Shown: positions 11,607 through 20,542, counted from the first letter of the stretch. The stretch: DNA of 64,000 bases from Streptomyces sp. TRM68416 (GCF_014596915.1 NZ_JACVWU010000007.1:1-64000), one strand, 5' to 3'. The notes: generated by a model from the letters alone, not told the origin. Numbers and translations are program-made.

Positions 11607-12380
11607 CTAGCCGCGGTCCGGGTTGCGGCGCAGCAGATACGTGTCCATGATCCAGCCCTTGCGCTCGCGGGCCTCGGCGCGCAGCCGCTCGATGCGGGGC
11701 GCGGCCTCGGCGATCGGGCCCGAGGCGAGGATCTCGTCCGGGGTGCCGATGTAGGCGCCCCAGTAGATGTCGATGTCCTGGTCGGCGTACTGCCGGAAGG
11801 CCTGGTGGGCGTCGAGCATCACGACCACGTCGTCCACGCCCTCGGGGAAGCCCTCGGCGAGCCGCCGACCCGTGGTGATCTGGACGGGGCGGGCGACCCG
11901 GTTGAGGCCGGTCCGGTGCCGGGCGACGAGCGCGGAGACGCTGCTGATGCCCGGGACGACGTCGTACTCGAAGGCCACGGCACCCCGGCCGAGCACCTCC
12001 TCCAGGATGGCGAGCGTGCTGTCGTACAGCGCGGGGTCGCCCCAGACCAGGAACGCCCCGGTCTCGTCCTCGCCCAGCTCCTCGGCGATCAGCCGCTCGT
12101 AGATGTCGGCGCGGGCGCTGCGCCAGTCGCCGACCGCGGGGGAGTAGGCGGCCCCGCCCGCCGACCGGTCCCGGTCGGGGTCGCGCGCCTCGACCACCCG
12201 GTACGTCCCCTCCGGCACGTGCGTGTGCAGCATCTCCCGGCGCAGCCCGGTCAGGTCCGACTTCACCTCGCCCTTGTCGAGGACGAAGAACACGTCCGTA
12301 CTCCGCAACGCCCTGACCGCCTGCAACGTCAGCTGGTCGGGGTCGCCCGCGCCGATACCGATGACCTGAATCTTTCGCAC
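11607..12380 (-). CDS. cobF: Precorrin-6A synthase (deacetylating) CobF
   Basis: A 257-residue SAM-dependent tetrapyrrole methyltransferase that methylates C-1 of precorrin-5 and removes the acetyl group to give precorrin-6A. The fold is shown by the N-terminal VIGIGAGDPDQLTLQA, the FLVWGDPALYDST loop and the YDVVPGISSVSAL segment. It starts at GTG 12380 (VRKIQVIG). The product is the substrate of CobK, encoded nearby on the other strand. Confidence 0.93.
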   Translation of the reverse strand: MRKIQVIGIGAGDPDQLTLQAVRALRSTDVFFVLDKGEVKSDLTGLRREMLHTHVPEGTYRVVEARDPDRDRSAGGAAYSPAVGDWRSARADIYERLIAEELGEDETGAFLVWGDPALYDSTLAILEEVLGRGAVAFEYDVVPGISSVSALVARHRTGLNRVARPVQITTGRRLAEGFPEGVDDVVVMLDAHQAFRQYADQDIDIYWGAYIGTPDEILASGPIAEAAPRIERLRAEARERKGWIMDTYLLRRNPDRG

Positions 12381-12419
12381 GCCCAGAGTCTGCCGCACGG
12401 CGCCCACGGGGCGGACACC

Positions 12420-12531
12420 GCGGTCGGCGATCACAGCGGCGGTGGCCGCGGCACCCGGCCGTCGGCGACCACTGTCGCCTGAGCCGCGGGCCCGGCCGTC
12501 GGCGATCACCGTCGCCTCAGCCGCGGGGCCC
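12420..12531. repeat. Tandem repeat made from the DUF309 gene 3' end (38/37/37 bp)
   Basis: Three imperfect units at 12494-12531, 12457-12493 and 12420-12456. The first contains the last codons and stop of the DUF309 gene; the other two continue past the stop and keep the GATCGCCGAC-like core (minus strand). The units lose similarity with distance, like a decaying duplication. Confidence 0.8.
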
Positions 12532-13012
12532 GTTCTCCCGCGTTCACCGGTGCCGGGGCGCTCTCCACCGCCTCCGCCAGCTCCCGGGCCCAGGCCGTGA
12601 CGCTCGCGAGATCCATGCCGTACGGCTGGTGCTGTGCCGCGGCCGAGGCCCACTCGTCCAGTGCCCCGGCGCCGCGGCGGAGCAGGCGGGCGCCGCCCGT
12701 GGTGTTGCCGCGGGCCGCGTGGGTGAGGCCCACCGCGAGCTGGGCGAGGCCGCGCCAGAGGGTGCGTTCCTCCTCCGCGCCCGACTTCCAGGCGTCCTCG
12801 AAGACCTCGTGCGCATGGAACGGCCTGCCCGCGTCCAGCAGCGCCTGCGCCTCGGCGATCGTCTGGTCCGGGGTGCGCACGACCCCCTCCGGCTGGCGGT
12901 CCACGCCGTCCGCGCCGTACGGCAGTGGCCGCCCCAGCCCGTCCCGGGGCCGCGCGTTGCGCGCCCGCCCCTCGTCGTCCCGGTCCCGTGCCCTCGATGA
13001 TGCGGTGCCCAT
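12506..13012 (-). CDS. DUF309 domain protein
   Basis: A 168-residue protein. After a charged low-complexity N-terminus of about 45 residues comes the DUF309 helical domain, with the signature FHAHEVFEDAWK and WRGLAQLAVGLTHAARGN. The family may bind metal through its His/Glu pairs but has no established role. Its last codons lie inside a tandem repeat that continues beyond the stop. The upstream neighbour is a divergent tRNA-Pro gene. Confidence 0.82.
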   Translation of the reverse strand: MGTASSRARDRDDEGRARNARPRDGLGRPLPYGADGVDRQPEGVVRTPDQTIAEAQALLDAGRPFHAHEVFEDAWKSGAEEERTLWRGLAQLAVGLTHAARGNTTGGARLLRRGAGALDEWASAAAQHQPYGMDLASVTAWARELAEAVESAPAPVNAGERAPRLRRR

Positions 13013-13112
13013 ACGCCGATTGTCCCGCGCCGGGTGGCCCCTTCGATGCCGCCCCCGGTGTGCGGTAAAGTGCTGTCCGCGCGATCACGCGGTTCACGCC
13101 GGGTGAGCGCAC

Positions 13113-13186
<74 letters not shown>

Positions 13187-13195
13187 CGGTGCGAA

Positions 13196-13229
13196 GGGTC
13201 CCGCAGGCGATGGCCTGCGGGGCCCTTTT
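13196..13229 (+). terminator. tRNA-Pro terminator
   Basis: A 12-bp stem (13196-13207 with 13214-13225, one G-T pair) followed by TTTT. Confidence 0.85.
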
Positions 13230-13259
13230 GCGTGTCGGCGCCGGATGCCGGCGGCTCCC

Positions 13260-16253
13260 CTATTCCCGTTCCCGGGATTCCCGTTCCCGGGATTCCCGTT
13301 CCCGGGCGACCAGCCCCTCGTACGCCGCGGCGAGGCGTTGCGTGAGCTGCTCGACCCCGATCGTGTCGAGGCCCTTCTGCCCGTTCACTGCCGCCTTCGC
13401 CGCCGAGCGTGCCGTCCTGTAGAGGGCGAAGGAGTCCGCGGTGTAGTCGCCCGGTGCCGGGTTGCCGATCTCGGTGAGGGTGGCGCGGATCGGTGTGGTG
13501 TCCACCGGCCCGGACACGGCGCCGGAGGTCGCCATGAACGCGTCGAGGACGAGCGTGCCGGACTTCAGGACGAACGTCGCCCGGTGCTTGCCGTGGGGCA
13601 GGCCGCGCAGGGAGTACGTGGCCTGGCGCTTGTCGGTGGCGGTGGTCCGCACGTCACGGGCGACGAGCCTGCCGTCGACGTGGACGTCGAGCACGGCGCT
13701 GCCGTTGTTGCCGCCGATGACGTCGATGCCGGTACCGGTGAAGGGGACGGTGACCGACGCTCCGGCGGTCGCACTCGTGGACGTCGACCGGTGCCAGTCC
13801 ATCGCGTCACCGAGCGCGGCCCTCCTGCTCCAGGTGCCTGTGTGGGTGACGGAGCCGTCCATGCTGTCGAGCAGCGTGGTGCCGTAGGGCGTGTAGCCGT
13901 CGACCTTCTCGACCTTCAGGTTGTCGAACGCTGTCCTGTAGAAGTCGGTGCCGAGTTTGACGCGGCCCGCGGTCACTGGTGTCGGGTCCTGGTGGGTGGC
14001 CACGGCCCGCCCGTCGACGAAGGCGGTGATCGTCGCCCCCTTCGCCTCGACGGCGAGGCGGTAGCGGTCGGAGGGGGCGACCGTGCCCTGCCGGAGGAGC
14101 GTGCCGTACCTGTGGAACGCCCACGTCCCGTTGGGCGCGATGCGCACGTGGTAAGCGGCGTCGCTCACCGCCATGCCCTTCTGCTGGCGCACGCCGAGGA
14201 CGGCGAGGCCGCCTGCGGGGTCCGGGAAGGAGACGTCGACCGAGGCCCGGTAGTTCTGCCAGCGGAAGTCGCCGACCGTGGTGTTCGGGGTGTGCCGGTT
14301 CCAGGCGGCCGTGTCCTTCATGGACTGGTCCATGTACTGGTACAGGACGTGGTCGCCGGAGGCGTCCTTGCCGACCTCCCACGCGCCGGTGTTGTCGACC
14401 ATGTAGCGGGGCTGGTTGCCGCGGGACTCCAGGTACGGCCGGTAGGTCCGGCGGGCGCCGTTGTCCGTGCCGACCAGGACGCGGCCCTCCTCCGCGTAGC
14501 CGAAGTCGTCGGCGTACAGGACGCGGTCGCGGGTGTCGGGCCGCTTGCCGGTCGCGTCGGTGTCGAGCACCGTGCGCGGCCCGGACGCGGGCACCCGCCG
14601 GCCGGTCGCCGCGTCGCCGCTGCGGTCGAGCGTGGTCAGCGTCGCGATCGACCGCGGCCGGACGGTGTACGTGTAGTACCCGTCGGCGCCGGGACGGATC
14701 TCTGCGGCCAGGTGCAGGAAGTTCGCGTCGTAGGCCTGCCCGGGGTCCGCCGCGCGGGTCTCCCAGACCTCCATGGTCGGGTCGGCGCCCAGACGCATGT
14801 TCTCGGCCTTGATCCGGTAGGTCTTCGGCCGGTCGCTGTCGTTGACGGCGATGGTGGAGAAGTCCTTCTTGCGGGGGTCCGCGAGGGTCATGTAGCTCGG
14901 CGCGCCGTTGGAGCCGTCGACGTTCTCGGTGCCGCTCACCCCGCTGTAGCTGGCCTCGGGCACGGTCCGCCAGATGCCCGCCGTGTTGGAGTCGTTCTCC
15001 CAGCCGGTCCTGGCGAACTGGGTGAAGTGCCGCATGACGTAGACGGCGGCGTCGTAGCGGATGTGGCCCGACCAAGGGTCACGGGCGCTGACCAGCTCCT
15101 TGTGGCTGTACTGGGCGCCCTCGTAGAAGGAGCCGATCGCCGGCTGGAAGACGTAGTGCGTCCGCTTGGAGTTGGCGTACCCCTTGACGGAGCGGTTGGC
15201 GAGGTCGAGGGCGCTCTGCACGCCGCCGATGCCGGTGCTCGCGCCGTTCGGCCCCTCGGTGTTGTTGACGCGGTACTCGGTGGCGCCGAACGAGCCGGTG
15301 CCCTCGCTGTACCAGACCTCCTTGTCCTGCCCGTACGTGTTGTCGCCCGTCGCGAGCTTCGTGTACGGCCGGTAGGTGGCGCTGTCGGGGGTGCCGTCGA
15401 GGCGGTCGTCGGTGGTGTAGTGGTAGCCCACCGCGTCGACCATGCCGAAGAGTTCGGCGTCCGTGAGGAGGGCGGGCCCGATGTTCTTCGTGGTGTTCTC
15501 GTCGGAGGCGACGATCTTGATGCGCTGGTAGGCCCGCGCGGCCTCCGCCCGCTTCCCGGCCGGCAGGCCGTACCGCGGATCGGCGAAGTCCGTGTCGTTC
15601 ACCAGCGCGTTCTTGTACCACTTGATGAAGGAGACGTCGGGGCTGCGCGTCTCGTTGGTGTCCGGGTTCACGTAGTCGACCATGTACCCGTACTTCTCGT
15701 ACGCGTCGAGGATCGTCTCCTTGTACCACTTGTACATCTCGTCGTGGCCGGTGCCCTTGTTCCACTCCGTCTGCACCCAGCGGGGCATGACCCAGCGCAG
15801 GATGGAGACCTTCAGGCGGGGGTTCACCGTCTTGGCGTCGGCGGCCAGTTGGAAGCCGGGGGAGCGGGAGGCGTCGGCGAGCTCGTCCGGCGTGCGCATG
15901 GTGGCGGGATCGGAGCCGGTGGAGGTGTTGGTGTCCGAGCCCATCTCCACCTTGACGTGGTTGATGAGCGGGTTCTTCCCGCCGAACAGGACGCGGACGA
16001 GCTCCCAGTACCGGGCGGGGTGCTCCGCCTTGTAGTCCATCAGCAGATTGCTCGTGCTGTTGCAACTGAGCAGTCCCAGGCCCTTGTACGTCAGCCCGTT
16101 GACGTTGTCGGCGCGCACGTGGTCGCCGTTCACCACGACCTCCACCGCGTCCTCCGCGGTGTGGGCGGCCGGGGCGGTGAGCACTCCGGCCGCCAGCGCC
16201 ATGGTCGTGGCCGCGGTGAGCGCCGCCCATCCGAGTCTTCGCTGCCTCTGCAA
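13260..16253 (-). CDS. Secreted GH59 family glycosidase (galactocerebrosidase-like)
   Basis: A 997-residue exported protein. The first ~33 residues are a signal peptide (QRQRR, a hydrophobic core, then APAAHTA). A TIM-barrel follows that aligns with animal galactosylceramidase: GLGLLSCNSTSNLLMDY, VKVEMGSDTNTSTGSDPATM, acid/base E201 in DTNETRS, and nucleophile E317 in EVWYSEGTG. Beta-sandwich and lectin-like domains follow (about 400-760), then a C-terminal carbohydrate-binding-like region. Likely activity is release of beta-galactose from glycans or glycolipids. TTG 16253 was chosen because AAGGGGG precedes it and the hydrophobic core follows directly. The C-terminus is an odd RERES repeat. 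Confidence 0.85.
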   Translation of the reverse strand: MQRQRRLGWAALTAATTMALAAGVLTAPAAHTAEDAVEVVVNGDHVRADNVNGLTYKGLGLLSCNSTSNLLMDYKAEHPARYWELVRVLFGGKNPLINHVKVEMGSDTNTSTGSDPATMRTPDELADASRSPGFQLAADAKTVNPRLKVSILRWVMPRWVQTEWNKGTGHDEMYKWYKETILDAYEKYGYMVDYVNPDTNETRSPDVSFIKWYKNALVNDTDFADPRYGLPAGKRAEAARAYQRIKIVASDENTTKNIGPALLTDAELFGMVDAVGYHYTTDDRLDGTPDSATYRPYTKLATGDNTYGQDKEVWYSEGTGSFGATEYRVNNTEGPNGASTGIGGVQSALDLANRSVKGYANSKRTHYVFQPAIGSFYEGAQYSHKELVSARDPWSGHIRYDAAVYVMRHFTQFARTGWENDSNTAGIWRTVPEASYSGVSGTENVDGSNGAPSYMTLADPRKKDFSTIAVNDSDRPKTYRIKAENMRLGADPTMEVWETRAADPGQAYDANFLHLAAEIRPGADGYYTYTVRPRSIATLTTLDRSGDAATGRRVPASGPRTVLDTDATGKRPDTRDRVLYADDFGYAEEGRVLVGTDNGARRTYRPYLESRGNQPRYMVDNTGAWEVGKDASGDHVLYQYMDQSMKDTAAWNRHTPNTTVGDFRWQNYRASVDVSFPDPAGGLAVLGVRQQKGMAVSDAAYHVRIAPNGTWAFHRYGTLLRQGTVAPSDRYRLAVEAKGATITAFVDGRAVATHQDPTPVTAGRVKLGTDFYRTAFDNLKVEKVDGYTPYGTTLLDSMDGSVTHTGTWSRRAALGDAMDWHRSTSTSATAGASVTVPFTGTGIDVIGGNNGSAVLDVHVDGRLVARDVRTTATDKRQATYSLRGLPHGKHRATFVLKSGTLVLDAFMATSGAVSGPVDTTPIRATLTEIGNPAPGDYTADSFALYRTARSAAKAAVNGQKGLDTIGVEQLTQRLAAAYEGLVARERESRERESRERE
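13262..13306. repeat. In-gene tandem repeat, 3 x 15 bp, at the GH59 C-terminus
   Basis: Three exact 15-bp units (13262-13276, 13277-13291, 13292-13306) of ATTCCCGTTCCCGGG. In the GH59 frame they encode the RERES-type tail, ending at the TAG stop at 13260. Confidence 0.92.
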
Positions 16254-16312
16254 CCCGCTTCGCCCCCTTCTAGGGGTTCGACATTCCGAAAGGTGTCCGC
16301 GATTCCGGGGGG

Positions 16313-16342
16313 ACCGTAGGTGGTAAGCGTTTTCTACGTCAA
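16313..16342 (-). promoter_or_regulatory. GH59 promoter with embedded LacI-type operator
   Basis: On the minus strand TTGACG (16342-16337) and TACGGT (16318-16313) are 18 bp apart and form a plausible promoter. Between them lies GAAAACGCTTACC (16322-16334), matching the central-CG dyad of LacI-family operators. Binding there would block polymerase, consistent with sugar-induced expression. Confidence 0.55.
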
Positions 16343-16455
16343 TCCCCTTGCATATACGGGGAGTTGGCGGCCTTTCTTTGCAGTCCCTCGCGAAAACTCT
16401 TGGACGCCGTGGCCGCGGGCGCGGGACACTGCCCAGCGCCCCGGGGGGAGTTGGG

Positions 16456-18330
16456 ATGGCATCACCTGAATTACGCAAGGCCACGCCGAGCAAGGGCTCG
16501 GTGATCCTCGCGCTGCGCTACTACGGACGGGAACTGTCCCGCCTGAGATGGCTGACCCTGCCCACGATGCTGCTGACGGCGCTCGGCAACATCGGCCTCA
16601 ACTACATCGCGCCGCTGGTCGTCGCGAAGCTCGTGGCGGACATCGCCGACGACTCCGCCGTCACCGTCGACTCGACCCTGCCGTACGTCCTCGGATTCGC
16701 CGGTGTCCTGCTGTGCTCCGAGGCGCTCTGGCGCGTCGCCCTGCACTGCCTCAACCGCCTCGACGCACGCGGCATCGAGCACCTGTACGTGATCGGCATG
16801 GACGAACTCTTCGCCAAGGACGCCGCGTTCTTCCACAACAACTACGCCGGATCCCTGACCAAACGCGTCCTGAGCTTCGCCTCCCGCTTCGAGGCGTTCG
16901 TCGACACGCTGACCTTCCAGATCGTCGGCAGCCTCGTGCCGCTGGCCTTCGGATCGGTGGTGCTGTGGCGCTACGAACCGCTGCTCGTCGTAGGGCTGTT
17001 GGTGATGATCACGCTGACGGCGGTGTGCGTGCTCCCCCTCATCCGGCGCCGCCAGGCGCTCGTCGCCCAGCGCGAGGAAGCGATCGCCCGGGTCTCCGGA
17101 CACGTCGCCGACAGCCTGATGAACATGGACACCGTCCGGGCGTTCGCCGCCGAGGAACGCGAGGCCGCCGAGCACCGCTCGCGCGTCGCCGCGTCCCGCC
17201 GCCTCACCCTGCGCTCCTGGGACTACGGCAACCTGCGCATCGACACCCTCGTCGCGCCGATGTCCGTGCTGACCAACGCCCTGGGCCTGCTGCTCGCGGT
17301 CGCGCTGGGCGCGGGCGAACACGGGGCGGAGGCGGTCGTGGTCGCCTTCGCCTACTACAGCAACGCGACCCGGATCATGTTTGAGTTCAACCAGATCTAC
17401 CGGCGCATGGAAAGCTCGATGACGGAGGCCGCGCAGTTCACCGAACTGCTGCTGACACCGCCGACCGTGCTCGACCCGCCGACGCCCGAGCCGCTGCGGC
17501 CCGGCCCCGCCGACGTCCGCTTCGAGCACGTCACCTTCGCCCACGCCGGCGGGCGGCCGCTCTTCGACGGCCTCGACCTGACCGTGCCCAGCGGAACCAG
17601 GGTCGGCCTCGTGGGCCGCTCCGGCGGCGGCAAGACCACGCTCACCCGGCTGCTGCTGCGGATGACGGACATCGACGCCGGCCGCATCCTGGTCGGCGGC
17701 CAGGACATCACCCGGCTGCGCCAGGCCGACCTGCGCAGCCTCATCGCGTACGTGCCGCAGGACCCGGCGATGTTCCACCGCACCCTGCGGGAGAACATCG
17801 CGTTCGCCCGGCCGGACGCCACCGAGGCGGAGATCCGCCGCGCGGCCGAGGCGGCGCACGTCACGGAGTTCGCCGACACGCTCCGGGACGGCTTCGACAC
17901 GATGGTCGGCGAGCGCGGCATCAAGCTGTCCGGCGGCCAGCGCCAGCGGGTCGCGCTCGCCCGCGCCATCCTGCGCGACGCCCCGATCCTCCTGCTCGAC
18001 GAGGCCACCAGCGCCCTCGACTCCGAGAGCGAGATCCTCGTCCAGGAGGCGCTGTGGCGGCTCATGGAAGGCCGCACGGCACTCGTGGTCGCCCACCGCC
18101 TCAGCACGGTCGCCGGCATGGACCGCCTCGTCGTCCTCGACCGCGGACGCATCGTGGAGCAGGGCACCCACCAGGAACTGCTCGCCGCGGAGGGCGCGTA
18201 CGCGAAGCTGTGGCAGCACCAGTCGGGAGGCTTCCTCGACGACGCGGAGACGGCGGACGAGGTCCGGGACAACGGTGAGGGCGAGAGCGAGACGGAGGGG
18301 GCGCGGGCGGACGCGGGGGCGGCGTCCTGA
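16456..18330 (+). CDS. ABC transporter, fused permease and ATPase (exporter type)
   Basis: A 624-residue half-transporter. About six membrane helices lie in residues 30-330. The nucleotide-binding domain has Walker A GRSGGGKTT, Q-loop YVPQDPAMF, signature LSGGQRQR, Walker B ILLLDEATSALD and the H-loop VAHRLST. It should homodimerise or pair with another half-transporter and move a lipid, drug or peptide. GGGGGGAG precedes ATG 16456. It is transcribed divergently from the GH59 gene. The acidic C-terminal tail (DDAETADEV...) is not part of the conserved fold. Confidence 0.9.
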   Translation: MASPELRKATPSKGSVILALRYYGRELSRLRWLTLPTMLLTALGNIGLNYIAPLVVAKLVADIADDSAVTVDSTLPYVLGFAGVLLCSEALWRVALHCLNRLDARGIEHLYVIGMDELFAKDAAFFHNNYAGSLTKRVLSFASRFEAFVDTLTFQIVGSLVPLAFGSVVLWRYEPLLVVGLLVMITLTAVCVLPLIRRRQALVAQREEAIARVSGHVADSLMNMDTVRAFAAEEREAAEHRSRVAASRRLTLRSWDYGNLRIDTLVAPMSVLTNALGLLLAVALGAGEHGAEAVVVAFAYYSNATRIMFEFNQIYRRMESSMTEAAQFTELLLTPPTVLDPPTPEPLRPGPADVRFEHVTFAHAGGRPLFDGLDLTVPSGTRVGLVGRSGGGKTTLTRLLLRMTDIDAGRILVGGQDITRLRQADLRSLIAYVPQDPAMFHRTLRENIAFARPDATEAEIRRAAEAAHVTEFADTLRDGFDTMVGERGIKLSGGQRQRVALARAILRDAPILLLDEATSALDSESEILVQEALWRLMEGRTALVVAHRLSTVAGMDRLVVLDRGRIVEQGTHQELLAAEGAYAKLWQHQSGGFLDDAETADEVRDNGEGESETEGARADAGAAS

Positions 18331-18435
18331 GCGCGGCGGGCCCATGAGAGGAGCGCCGCCGCCCCGGCGCCGAGGGCCGAGCCGCCCGCGATGGTAAAAG
18401 CAGGGCATGACCATTTCTGCTGGGGCCGGTCCCCG

Positions 18436-19098
18436 ATGACCGCCGGAATCGACACCCCCGACCGCCGCGGCCGCACCGGACTCGACCGGACCGGCCTGGA
18501 CCTGACCGGCAACCCGCGCGTGAAGGTGCGGGACGTGACCCTGCTGTCCAGCCACTGGTACGTCGAACGGACCACCACCTTCGACTACCGGCACGCCGAC
18601 GGCACCTGGACCACCCAGGAGCGCGAGACCCACGACCGCGGCAACGGCGCCACCATGCTGCTGTACGACACGGCACGCGAAACCGTGCTGCTCACCCGCC
18701 AGTTCCGGTTTCCCGTATACGTCAACGGCCACCCCGACGGCATGCTCGTGGAGACCCCGGGCGGAGTCCTCGACGACGATGACGAGCACCCCGAGATCGC
18801 GGTCCGGCGCGAGGTGGTGGAGGAGACCGGGCACACCATCGGCGAGGTCCGGCACGTCTTCGACGTCTACATGAGCCCCGGCTCGGTCACCGAGCGCGTG
18901 AGCTTCTACGCCGCCGAGTACGGACCGTCCACCCACACCCACGAAGGCGGCGGCCTGGACGAGGAGGGCGAGGACATCGAGATCCTCGAACTGCCCTTCC
19001 GCGAAGCCCTGGAGATGATCCGGAACGGGCGGATCGCCGACGCCAAGACCATCATGCTGCTCCAATGGGCGGCGCTGGAGGGCCCGTTCGCGAAGTAG
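18436..19098 (+). CDS. NUDIX hydrolase, NudK (GDP-mannose pyrophosphatase) type
   Basis: A 220-residue Nudix enzyme. The order of blocks matches E. coli NudK: RETHDRGNGATMLLYD, LTRQFRFPVYVNG, the Nudix box GGVLDDDDEHPEIAVRREVV followed by EETG, then FDVYMSPGSVTE and EDIEILELPF. NudK hydrolyses GDP-mannose and related sugar nucleotides to sugar phosphate and nucleotide monophosphate. The start at ATG 18436 is preferred; an in-frame ATG at 18391 would add 15 residues. Confidence 0.85.
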   Translation: MTAGIDTPDRRGRTGLDRTGLDLTGNPRVKVRDVTLLSSHWYVERTTTFDYRHADGTWTTQERETHDRGNGATMLLYDTARETVLLTRQFRFPVYVNGHPDGMLVETPGGVLDDDDEHPEIAVRREVVEETGHTIGEVRHVFDVYMSPGSVTERVSFYAAEYGPSTHTHEGGGLDEEGEDIEILELPFREALEMIRNGRIADAKTIMLLQWAALEGPFAK

Positions 19099-19110
19099 GC
19101 AACCAGACGC

Positions 19111-19141
19111 TTGACTTGGAGAGCACTTCAAGCTGAAGACT
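19111..19141 (+). promoter_or_regulatory. MerR-type overlong-spacer promoter of the aldo/keto reductase gene
   Basis: TTGACT (19111-19116) and AAGACT (19136-19141) are separated by 19 bp, the diagnostic spacing for MerR-family activation. The spacer holds CTTGGAGAGCACTTCAAG (19115-19132), an 18-bp dyad with 14 of 18 positions symmetric. No MerR gene is adjacent. Confidence 0.7.
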
Positions 19142-19174
19142 CCTGTTCGTCCACCACGAACGGGAGGAACAGCC

Positions 19175-20161
19175 ATGAAGTACCGCACGATCGGCGCCGA
19201 TCCGCAGCACCGCCGCGAGGTCAGTGTCCTCGCCCTCGGCGCGATGCTGTTCGGCTCGCGCACGGACGAGGAGACGTCCTTCGCCGTACTCGACCGCTAT
19301 GTCGAGGCCGGCGGGAACTTCGTCGACACGTCCGACAACTACGCCTTCTGGGAGGACGGCGGCCAGGGCGGCCAGAGCGAGGAACTGCTCGGCCGGTGGC
19401 GGCGCAGCCGGGGCATCGGCGACGAGATCGTCATCGCCACCAAGCTCGGCGCCCGCCCCCTGGCCCCGGGCACGGGCTACGTCGACAACCCCGAGGGCCT
19501 GTCGGCGAAGGTCATCCGCGAGGCCGCCGAGCGCAGCCGGGAACGGCTCGGCGTGGAGAGGATCGACCTGCTCTACGCGCACATCGAGGACCACCGGGTG
19601 CCGCTCGCCGAGACCGTCGAAGGGTTCGCCGCGCTGGTCGCCGAGGGCACGGTCGGCCTGCTGGGCGTCAGCAACCACGCCGTGTGGCGGGTGGAGCGGG
19701 CCCGCGCCCTGGCCGCCGCCGCCGGACAGCCCGGCTACGAGGTGCTCCAGTACCAGCACAGCCATCTGCGCCCCCGCTCCGACATACCGAGCGGCCTCTT
19801 CCCCGACGGCAGTCTCGGCCACGCCGGCCCGGAACTCCTGGGCTACCTGCGCGCCGAGCCCGCCCTCACCCTGGTCGCCTACTCCCCGCTGCTCGCCGGC
19901 GCCTACACCCGCCCGGACAAGCCGCTGCCCCCGGACTACGACCACCCGGGCACCCCGGCCCGGCTGAAGGTGCTCCGCGAGGTGGCCCGGGAGGCCGACG
20001 CCACCGTCAACCAGGTCGTGCTGGCCTGGCAGATCGGCGGCGACCTGCCGATCATCCCGCTCGCCGGCGCCTCCTCCGTCGCCCAACTGGAGGAAAACCT
20101 GGCCGCGGTGGACCTGGAACTGACGGCGGAGCAGCGGACCCGGCTGGACGCGGCGCACTGA
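19175..20161 (+). CDS. Aldo/keto reductase
   Basis: A 328-residue NADPH-dependent AKR. The (beta/alpha)8 fold is indicated by the N-terminal SVLALGAMLFG, the catalytic Asp/Tyr in NFVDTSDNYAFW, Lys in ATKLGA, His in LLYAHIEDHR, and the C-terminal IPLAGASSVAQLEENLAAV cofactor segment. It reduces aldehydes or sugars; the substrate is unknown. A good ribosome-binding site (GGGAGGAA) precedes ATG 19175. A MerR-type promoter suggests induction by a thiol-reactive or redox-active compound. Its 3' end has been copied several times downstream. Confidence 0.92.
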   Translation: MKYRTIGADPQHRREVSVLALGAMLFGSRTDEETSFAVLDRYVEAGGNFVDTSDNYAFWEDGGQGGQSEELLGRWRRSRGIGDEIVIATKLGARPLAPGTGYVDNPEGLSAKVIREAAERSRERLGVERIDLLYAHIEDHRVPLAETVEGFAALVAEGTVGLLGVSNHAVWRVERARALAAAAGQPGYEVLQYQHSHLRPRSDIPSGLFPDGSLGHAGPELLGYLRAEPALTLVAYSPLLAGAYTRPDKPLPPDYDHPGTPARLKVLREVAREADATVNQVVLAWQIGGDLPIIPLAGASSVAQLEENLAAVDLELTAEQRTRLDAAH

Positions 20162-20480
20162 CGGCGGCGCCGGGCGAGGACCACTGGGGGAGAACCTGGC
20201 GGCGGCGGGCCTGGAGCTGACCGGGGAGCCGCGGGCCCGCTGACCGCGGTGCCCGGTCGAGGACCGCCGGGGGAGAACCTGGCGGCGGTGGACCTGGCGC
20301 TGGCTGGGGAGCCGCGGGCCCGCTGACCGCGGTGCCCGGTCGAGGACCGCCGGGGGAGAACCTGGCCGCGGTGGGCCTGGAGCTGACTGGGGAGCCGCGG
20401 GCCCGGCTGGACGTGGCGCACTGACGGTGGCGCCGGGAGGGGGCCACTGGGGGAGAACCTGGCGGCGGCGCCGGGCGAGG
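20094..20480. repeat. Tandem copies of the aldo/keto reductase 3' end (97/83/83/97 bp)
   Basis: The anchor AGAACCTGGC recurs at 20191, 20274, 20357 and 20454; the original AAAACCTGGC is in the gene at 20094. Periods are therefore 97, 83, 83 and 97 bp. Each full unit repeats the codons for NLAA.xLxLT and an in-phase TGA; the 83-bp units lack a 14-bp block. The array fills most of the 381-bp spacer before the DUF427 gene. Confidence 0.92.
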
Positions 20481-20542
20481 CGCTCAAGCCGTGCTCGTGG
20501 CCGTCGCAGTAGGCTCCGACGGCAGCCGAAGGAGAGTGGGCC

